Shown: one piece after another, positions 37,402 through 42,231 of the stretch
Layout: each line of letters begins with the position of its first letter
Numbering within the stretch: position 1 is the first letter of the stretch
Source of the DNA: Clostridia bacterium
GTDB taxonomy: Bacteria > Bacillota > Clostridia > Christensenellales > Borkfalkiaceae
NCBI GenBank assembly: GCA_017398825.1
Contig: JAFQEV010000007.1
Span: forward strand, 1 to 42,231
Direction: 5' to 3'
Length of the DNA stretch: 42,231 bases
Program-made: the position numbers and the translations under genes
Notes under the pieces: generated by a model
The model's input: the letters and a program-made list of their open reading frames with translations, nothing else
What the model was told of the DNA's origin: nothing
Database searches by the model: none

Positions 37402-37971
37402 ATGAAAAAAAATAAATTACAGTTTAACGCAAAGCTTATTGCAAAAATGGGAATTTTTACCGCACTTTCGTTCGTGCTCACCTTTTTAGAATTCCCTGTG
37501 TTCCCGGGGTCGCCAGCGTCCTTTTTAAAGCTTGACTTTTCTAACGTTTTCGTTTTGATAGGCGGTTTTTCATTAGGAGTTGTTCCGGGCGTTATTATTT
37601 TAACGGTTAAAGAGGCGCTGTGCTTATTAAAGTCCACCACCTTAGTAGGTCAGCTTGCAAACCTTTTAATAGGGCTTTGCTACATAATAGTTCCCCTTGT
37701 TTTGTATAAGGTAAAGAGGACTTTCTTAACTGCAGTTATAGGTATGATTATAGGCGTTTTCTTGCAATCGGGAATGTCGCTTTGGGTAAACTACTACGTA
37801 AACTACCCCTTGTTTTTAGGCGGAGCGCCATTCGTGCTTTCAGAAAGCTCGGTTGAGTTTTTTAAAAACACCTGGTGGTTTATCTTGATATTCAACGTGA
37901 TAAAGGCAATATCCACCGCGCTTATCACGCTACTTCTATACAAGCGAGTGAAAAGATTAATTAGTTTTTGA
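37402..37971 (+). CDS. ribU: Riboflavin ECF transporter S component
   Basis: The 189-residue integral membrane protein has about six helices. Its N-terminal KMGIFTALSFVLTFLEFPVFPGSPASFLKLDFSNVFVLIGGF pattern is typical of RibU. It forms the substrate-binding part of an energy-coupling factor transporter; the shared EcfA/EcfT module is not in this window. The FMN riboswitch directly upstream makes riboflavin the substrate. I chose ATG at 37402; a TTG at 37369 would place the first residues inside the riboswitch terminator. No good SD is visible. tsaE starts 7 nt after the stop. Confidence 0.95.
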   Translation: MKKNKLQFNAKLIAKMGIFTALSFVLTFLEFPVFPGSPASFLKLDFSNVFVLIGGFSLGVVPGVIILTVKEALCLLKSTTLVGQLANLLIGLCYIIVPLVLYKVKRTFLTAVIGMIIGVFLQSGMSLWVNYYVNYPLFLGGAPFVLSESSVEFFKNTWWFILIFNVIKAISTALITLLLYKRVKRLISF

Positions 37972-37978
37972 GATTATT

Positions 37979-38377
37979 ATGGAATACCTTTCGAAATCTT
38001 TAAAAGAAACCGTTGAGATAGGCAAGCTTTACGCTAAAACCTTATCTAAGGGTGATATAGTATTGTTAGACGGGGAGCTTGGTGCAGGCAAAACGGCGTT
38101 TACCAAGGGCATTGCCAAAGGCTTAGGCATAAAGAGTGAGATTTTAAGCCCGACTTACGCGTATATGAATGATTACGGCGGGGTTTTATATCACTACGAT
38201 TGTTACAGGCTAACCTCGGGGGAGGACGCGGAGGCTCTGGGTCTTACCGACTATTTTTACGGTGACGGAATATCCGTTATCGAGTGGAGTGAAAATATAA
38301 AGGACGTTTTGCCACAAAACTGTAAAAGAGTAACTATTGAGAAAATCGGTGAAAATTCGAGGAAAATTATTTTATGA
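37979..38377 (+). CDS. tsaE: tRNA threonylcarbamoyladenosine biosynthesis ATPase TsaE
   Basis: The 132-residue protein has the P-loop DGELGAGKTAFTKGI (about 31-45), LSPTYAYMNDYG (about 58-69) and HYDCYRL (about 74-80). These are all diagnostic for TsaE. With TsaB and TsaD it makes the t6A37 modification of ANN-decoding tRNAs. Normal length. It overlaps tsaB by 4 nt (ATGA). SD is weak, so expression may rely on readthrough from ribU, which would place tsaE-tsaB-rimI partly under flavin control. This last point is inference. Confidence 0.97.
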   Translation: MEYLSKSLKETVEIGKLYAKTLSKGDIVLLDGELGAGKTAFTKGIAKGLGIKSEILSPTYAYMNDYGGVLYHYDCYRLTSGEDAEALGLTDYFYGDGISVIEWSENIKDVLPQNCKRVTIEKIGENSRKIIL

Positions 38378-38961
38378 AAATTTTAGCGGTTGATACGAGC
38401 GGAAATCACTTGACCGTGTTACTGTTAAACGGCGATGAGCCTTTATATTTCTTTTCTCAAAACATCGGGCTTAAGCACTCTATAACGCTTATGACCGAGG
38501 TTGAAAACCTGCTTGAAAAGGCTGGGATAGAGCTTAGTGATATAGACGTGTTTTCCACCGTTGTAGGCCCCGGCTCGTTTACGGGAATTAGAATAGGCGT
38601 TGCAACGGTAAAAGCGTGGGCGTACGCCTTTAATAAAAAAGTTTTACCCGTTACTTCTTTCGAGGTTTTGGCATATAATAGCGTAGAAAAAAGAGTTCTT
38701 TGCGCAATCGACGCTCGGCACGATAATTATTACGCTTGTGGCTTTGACGGCGGTGAGATGTCAATTTCTCCACGCTTTGTAAATGGTGAAGAGTTAAATA
38801 ATCTATGCAAAGATTATACTCTCGTTACCGATAAAGGCGCAGATTACGTAAAGGGTTTAATATTAGCAATAGAGAAAAAACTCCCACTTGCAACCGATGA
38901 TAGAGAGGCTCTTATTCCCCTCTACGTAAAGAAAAGTCAGGCGGAGGAAGAGCGCAAATGA
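38374..38961 (+). CDS. tsaB: tRNA threonylcarbamoyladenosine biosynthesis protein TsaB
   Basis: The 195-residue protein of the ASKHA fold begins LAVDTSGNHLTV and has the family signature VVGPGSFTGIRIGVATVKAWA (about 64-84), followed by VLCAIDARHDNYYA. It scaffolds TsaD in t6A synthesis. It is somewhat shorter than E. coli TsaB (231) at the C-terminal end, as usual in Firmicutes. Overlaps tsaE and rimI by 4 nt each, so the three are translationally coupled. Confidence 0.96.
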   Translation: MKILAVDTSGNHLTVLLLNGDEPLYFFSQNIGLKHSITLMTEVENLLEKAGIELSDIDVFSTVVGPGSFTGIRIGVATVKAWAYAFNKKVLPVTSFEVLAYNSVEKRVLCAIDARHDNYYACGFDGGEMSISPRFVNGEELNNLCKDYTLVTDKGADYVKGLILAIEKKLPLATDDREALIPLYVKKSQAEEERK

Positions 38962-39383
38962 TAAGGCATTTTGAACGGACTGACCTTTTTGAAATAGAGG
39001 AGATAGAGAGGGAATGTTTTCGCGTTCCGTATGCGGAAAAAATGTTAGAAAGCTCCTTTTCAGCCCCCACGTTCTTCGGGCTTTTGGATAAAGATAAAGA
39101 GATAAAAGGCTATGTATTTGCAACCGTAGTGCTCGACGAGGCTAATATCGATAGGGTGGCGGTTAGAGAAAAATACCGCAGTCACAAAGTTGCAACTAAC
39201 CTTCTTAAAGAGGCGGAAAAGCAGTTTAAAAACAAAGGCGTAAACAGCGTATATCTCGAGGTTAGGCGCTCTAACGAGCACGCAAGGCATTTATACGAAC
39301 ACCTTGGCTACATGGTAGTTGGCGTTAGAGAAAAGTACTACGAGGGCGTTGAGGACGCGTTTGTGATGCTAAAAAACATCTAA
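38958..39383 (+). CDS. rimI: Ribosomal protein S18-alanine N-acetyltransferase-like GNAT
   Basis: The 141-residue GNAT enzyme has the acetyl-CoA loop VREKYRSHKVATNLL (about 68-82, R/Q-x-x-G/A pattern with His-Lys in place of the usual Gly-x-Gly). It also has the C-terminal YLEVRRSNEHARHLYEHLGYMVVGVREKYY segment typical of RimI. The expected role is acetylation of the N-terminus of ribosomal protein S18. Position after tsaB is conserved in many Bacillota. The loop is unusual (RSHKVA), which makes substrate transfer slightly less certain. Confidence 0.92.
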   Translation: MIRHFERTDLFEIEEIERECFRVPYAEKMLESSFSAPTFFGLLDKDKEIKGYVFATVVLDEANIDRVAVREKYRSHKVATNLLKEAEKQFKNKGVNSVYLEVRRSNEHARHLYEHLGYMVVGVREKYYEGVEDAFVMLKNI

Positions 39384-39401
39384 ATTTATATATTTCAAGG
39401 A

Positions 39402-40142
39402 GTGCATATAGTTAAGGTTATAAGCGGTCTTGCTACGCTCGATAAAGGCGAGGGTGTTCCCGTGCTGTTTTTGCACGGATATCTCTCTTCCAAGGAAAGT
39501 TTTATATTCCAAACGGAGTATTTTTCTAATTACTTTAGGGTTATTGCGTTTGACTTTTCGGGGTTTGGAGAAAGCGAGCCGTTACAGTATCCCTATTCCT
39601 TAGACGATTACGTTTCTAAAGTGCGCTCGTTGATAGATAGTTTGGGGCTTGATAGGTTTCACGTTATTGCGCACTCGTTTGGCGCAAGGGTGGCAATTAA
39701 GCTTGCGCTTTGCGACAGTAGAGTTGATAAACTCGTTTTAACCGGTGCTGCTGGCTTAAAGCCCAAGCGAACGCTTACGTATTATTACAAAGTTTATAGT
39801 TATAAACTTTTGAAAAAATTCTTAAGCCCTAAACGGCTTGAAAAGTTTGGGAGTTCGGAGTATAAAACTCTCTCTCCCATTATGAAAAAAAGTTACGTTT
39901 TAATAGTGAACGAGCACCTTGATAAACTCGCTCGAAACGTTCAAAACGAAACGCTTATAATTCACGGAGAAAACGACCGTGAAACGCCGTTATACATGGC
40001 TAAAAAATATAAAAAACTCATAAAAAATTCCACTCTTAAGGTGTTAAAGGGCTGTGGGCACTTCGCCTTTATTGACGATGATTTTGATTTCAATCTCACC
40101 GCCTTGAATTTTTTATCGGGAGAAGAAGATGTTAAATTTTAA
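39402..40142 (+). CDS. Alpha/beta hydrolase, unusual start codon
   Basis: The 246-residue hydrolase has the oxyanion HGYLSSKESF (about 25-34), nucleophile elbow IAHSFGA (Ser about 93, with Ala at the first Gly of GxSxG), acid IIHGENDRETP and base GCGHFAF. The substrate is unknown. The start is odd: GTG at 39402 overlaps the SD AAGGAG (about 39397-39402), leaving no spacing. In-frame ATA (39408) or GTT (39411) would have proper spacing but are rare starts. The reading frame clearly begins in this region because VKVISGLATLDKGEG is the usual N-terminus. It overlaps the murF-like gene by 14 nt. Confidence 0.88.
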   Translation: MHIVKVISGLATLDKGEGVPVLFLHGYLSSKESFIFQTEYFSNYFRVIAFDFSGFGESEPLQYPYSLDDYVSKVRSLIDSLGLDRFHVIAHSFGARVAIKLALCDSRVDKLVLTGAAGLKPKRTLTYYYKVYSYKLLKKFLSPKRLEKFGSSEYKTLSPIMKKSYVLIVNEHLDKLARNVQNETLIIHGENDRETPLYMAKKYKKLIKNSTLKVLKGCGHFAFIDDDFDFNLTALNFLSGEEDVKF

Positions 40143-41850
40143 CTTGCTTTCAAAAATAGTTCCCATAACTCAAATATTACCCGTTGAGGAGATAAGCCGT
40201 ACTTCAGAGCTTTTCTCACCGCTGAGAGTTCTCGGCTTTTTTATCGTCGGGCTATTAAACGCCGTTTTAATGCTTTTGTTGTCGCCAAAGTTCTTGCGTG
40301 CTGCACAGCAATGCGGTTACAAGGGCGGTGATTATTTTAAGTGGCTGAAAAAGAAAGATAACGTTTACTTTACGAGAATTTGCATGCTTTCAATGCTCTC
40401 GGTTTTAGGCTTTATTTTAATAAATATGGCGCTATCTTTTATTGACCACCCCGTTGTAAAATACAGCGGATTCTTAGTTTACTTCGTATTCTTGTTTATT
40501 TACGCTAAAGGCGAGCGCAAAAATAAGGGTAGAGTTCCTCTTGTAATTACCAAAAGAACTATTAGAATAATGATAACTTTCTCCGTATTAACGGCGTTGC
40601 TTAGCGTTATCTTAATATTGCTTATCAACCTCATAGCAATTCCCTTCCAAGAAAACTTACTCGCAAACTTTAGATACGGCGTGCTTTGCCTTTGCCCGAT
40701 AGCAATACCTTATCTTGTGTTGCTCGCATTGATTATCAACAAGCCTCTTGAAAAGGTAATCAATAAAAAATACTATAACGAGTGCAAGGCAACCCTCAAA
40801 TCGAGGAGTGACCTCATAAAGATAGGCGTAACGGGCAGTTATGCAAAAACTACGGTTAAAAATATTTTAACCACTATTTTATCTGAAAAATACAGCGTTT
40901 TAGCCTCTCCCGAATCTTACAACACGCCGATGGGCGTTGTAAAAACGGTGAAAAAGCTTGAAAGCACCCACCAAATTTTAATTTGCGAAATGGGTGCGAG
41001 AAGATCGGGCGATATCAAAGAACTCGCAACTTTAGTAGAGCCGAGCATTGCGGTTATCACCGGCATAAACAGCCAGCACTTAGAGTCCTTTTTAACCGTT
41101 GAAAACATCGTTAAAACAAAGAGTGAAATCTTAGGCGGTAATTTTAACGGCAAAGCATATATTTCAGCTGATAGTAAGCAATCGGTAGGAATTTACGACA
41201 AGGCGACCTGTGAAAAATACCTTGCGGGCGTTAAAAAGTATAAAAACTCCTTCGTTTATGCGGAAAACGTAAAAGTTAGCGAGAGCGGAACTACCTTTAC
41301 ACTCGTATCGGGTGACGGCAGGGTGGACGTTCACACCGAGCTTTTAGGCGAGCACAACGCAAGCAATATCGCACTTTGCGCGTCTGTAGCGCTCGGCTTT
41401 GGCTTTACTCTTTCCGAGATAGCGCTTGCAGTTGAAAAGCTCAAGCAAGTTCCTCACAGGCTCGAGCTCATAAAGGGTGAGAACGGCGTTAACGTGCTTG
41501 ACGATGGCTATAACGGCAATCCCGACGGAATTAGGCACGCAATCAAAGTTTTAAGTAATTTCAGCGGTAAAAAATACGTTGTAACCCCGGGTATCGTAGA
41601 GCTTGGAGCATCTGGATATAGATTTAACTTCGAGGCAGGTCAAATGATAGCGTCCGTTTGTGACGGGGCTGTTTTGGTAGGAAGGAGCGGTAGCTTGCAC
41701 GTTAGAGAGGGCTTGCTTAGCAAAGGTTATCCTGCGGATAAAATCTATATGGTAAAAAGTCTTGACGAGGCGCGCGAAAAGTTAAAAGATTTACTCGTAG
41801 AGGGTGACAGCGTGTTGTTTGCAAACGACCTCCCCGATATCCACTTATAA
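40129..41850 (+). CDS. murF: MurF-like Mur ligase with N-terminal membrane domain
   Basis: The 573-residue protein starts with about five membrane helices (about 34-55, 85-107, 110-127, 148-175 and 185-205). A Mur ligase core follows: ATP loop GVTGSYAKTTVKN (about 232-244), CEMGARRSGDI, ITGINSQHLESF (about 320-331) and HRLELIKG. VLDDGYNGNPDGI is the MurF signature. The last part is a C-terminal domain. MurF adds D-Ala-D-Ala to UDP-MurNAc-tripeptide. The ATP loop has Ala where GKT/S is usual (YAKTT). The usual N-terminal substrate domain is replaced by the membrane part. ddl follows directly, which supports the pathway role. Alternative: a MurF paralogue acting on a lipid-linked substrate. Confidence 0.85.
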   Translation: MLNFNLLSKIVPITQILPVEEISRTSELFSPLRVLGFFIVGLLNAVLMLLLSPKFLRAAQQCGYKGGDYFKWLKKKDNVYFTRICMLSMLSVLGFILINMALSFIDHPVVKYSGFLVYFVFLFIYAKGERKNKGRVPLVITKRTIRIMITFSVLTALLSVILILLINLIAIPFQENLLANFRYGVLCLCPIAIPYLVLLALIINKPLEKVINKKYYNECKATLKSRSDLIKIGVTGSYAKTTVKNILTTILSEKYSVLASPESYNTPMGVVKTVKKLESTHQILICEMGARRSGDIKELATLVEPSIAVITGINSQHLESFLTVENIVKTKSEILGGNFNGKAYISADSKQSVGIYDKATCEKYLAGVKKYKNSFVYAENVKVSESGTTFTLVSGDGRVDVHTELLGEHNASNIALCASVALGFGFTLSEIALAVEKLKQVPHRLELIKGENGVNVLDDGYNGNPDGIRHAIKVLSNFSGKKYVVTPGIVELGASGYRFNFEAGQMIASVCDGAVLVGRSGSLHVREGLLSKGYPADKIYMVKSLDEAREKLKDLLVEGDSVLFANDLPDIHL

Positions 41851-41870
41851 TACGATTATTGATAAAATTT

Positions 41871-41919
41871 AAAACACCAAAGCTAAAGTTTCGATTTAAG
41901 CTATAGCGGAGGTGTTTTT
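41871..41919 (+). terminator. Terminator after murF-like gene whose 3' arm holds the ddl SD
   Basis: AAAACACC (41871-41878) pairs with GGTGTTTTT (41911-41919); AGCT/AGCT can pair inside. A T-run follows. GGAGGTG (41908-41914) overlaps the 3' arm and is the ribosome binding site of ddl. Confidence 0.65.
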
Positions 41920-41922
41920 ATT

Positions 41923-42231
41923 TTGAAAAATATTATAGTCTTTTACGGTGGAAAGTCATGCGAGCACGACGTTTCCGTAATAACCGGCGTTCTAACCCTT
42001 AACAGTATAGATAAAACACTTTATAACCCTATCCCCGTGTATATTATGAAAACGGGCGAGTGGGTGACGGGTGAAGAACTTTTTGACGTAGGCTTTTATA
42101 AACTACAGCAATTTAAAAAATTAAAAAGAGTTACCTTTATATCTGGCGATAGCTCGCTATACGTAAAAGGCAAGCGCCTTAAAAAACTTTGTGACGTTTA
42201 TTGCGCTATCAACTGCACCCACGGGCTAAAC
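41923..42231 (+). CDS. ddl: D-alanine--D-alanine ligase, 3' end outside window
   Basis: 103 codons are visible. The N-terminus VFYGGKSCEHDVSVITGVLTLN (residues 6-27) is the diagnostic start of Ddl, followed by the PVYIMKTGEWVTGEEL segment. Ddl makes the D-Ala-D-Ala dipeptide used by MurF, the preceding gene. The start is TTG at 41923 with SD GGAGGTG 8 nt upstream; an ATG is not available before the conserved motif. The reading frame is open to the window end, so the ATP-grasp domain lies beyond. Confidence 0.94.
   Translation, partial: MKNIIVFYGGKSCEHDVSVITGVLTLNSIDKTLYNPIPVYIMKTGEWVTGEELFDVGFYKLQQFKKLKRVTFISGDSSLYVKGKRLKKLCDVYCAINCTHGLN

Overview
The window is chromosomal core sequence from a spore-forming, low-to-medium GC member of the Bacillota, probably an uncultured gut-type clostridium. 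The evidence is seen and inferred: Veg, SipL, SpoIIR, SleB and YpeB are sporulation or germination proteins of endospore formers. The gene orders tmk-holB-ricT-trmN6-rsmI, obgE-yhbY-nadD/yqeK-rsfS and tsaE-tsaB-rimI are typical Firmicutes housekeeping neighbourhoods. The exact genus cannot be read from the sequence. No rRNA, tRNA, CRISPR array, transposase or phage gene was seen.

Layout. 1-6.1 kb: a zinc-ribbon protein cut by the window edge, veg, sipL, ispE, then spoIIR-sleB-ypeB. 6.2-11.8 kb: a fused ABC ATPase/FtsX-type permease and two envelope proteins of unknown function. 11.8-17.5 kb: greA, a membrane protein, tmk, holB, ricT, a 56-residue ferredoxin, trmN6 and rsmI. 17.5-22.7 kb, mostly minus strand: a zinc-ribbon/TPR-like membrane protein, a radical SAM protein, a GMP synthase that has only the ATP-pyrophosphatase half, guaB and a TPR-like membrane protein. 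22.7-24.7 kb is the only clearly accessory-looking stretch: a lipoprotein, a 347-nt multi-hairpin foldback element, and an XRE repressor facing an unknown 130-residue protein across a well-formed operator/promoter. 24.8-30.5 kb: an MsmX/UgpC-type sugar ATPase, a CdaR-type regulator overlapping a CtpA-type protease, two small genes and a cysteine desulfurase. 30.5-36.2 kb: a DUF3343 protein, nth, obgE, yhbY, a membrane protein, a NadD-YqeK fusion and rsfS. 36.3-42.2 kb: a DeoC-fold protein lacking the aldolase catalytic residues, an FMN riboswitch with ribU, tsaE-tsaB-rimI, an alpha/beta hydrolase, a membrane-fused MurF-like ligase and the start of ddl.

How the parts fit. The genes cover spore development and germination, guanine nucleotide synthesis, replication and DNA repair, ribosome assembly and rRNA/tRNA modification, NAD synthesis, riboflavin uptake and peptidoglycan precursor synthesis (MurF-like then Ddl). 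None of them forms an obvious defence or mobile system.

The most unusual content is non-coding. (a) A foldback repeat family with three full copies and one remnant lies directly on the stop codons of obgE and rsfS; it has a conserved terminal stem and a compensatory-looking inner stem. (b) A 347-nt tree of nested hairpins is closed by an 11-bp outer stem. (c) Strings of small hairpins with recurring GTGATAT-like spacers occur in several gaps. (d) At three genes (spoIIR, nth, ddl) the 3' arm of an intrinsic terminator carries the ribosome binding site of the next gene; in two of them a promoter appears to sit inside the hairpin loop. (e) A 32-bp perfect palindrome makes the convergent genes rsmI and its neighbour end in the same five residues.
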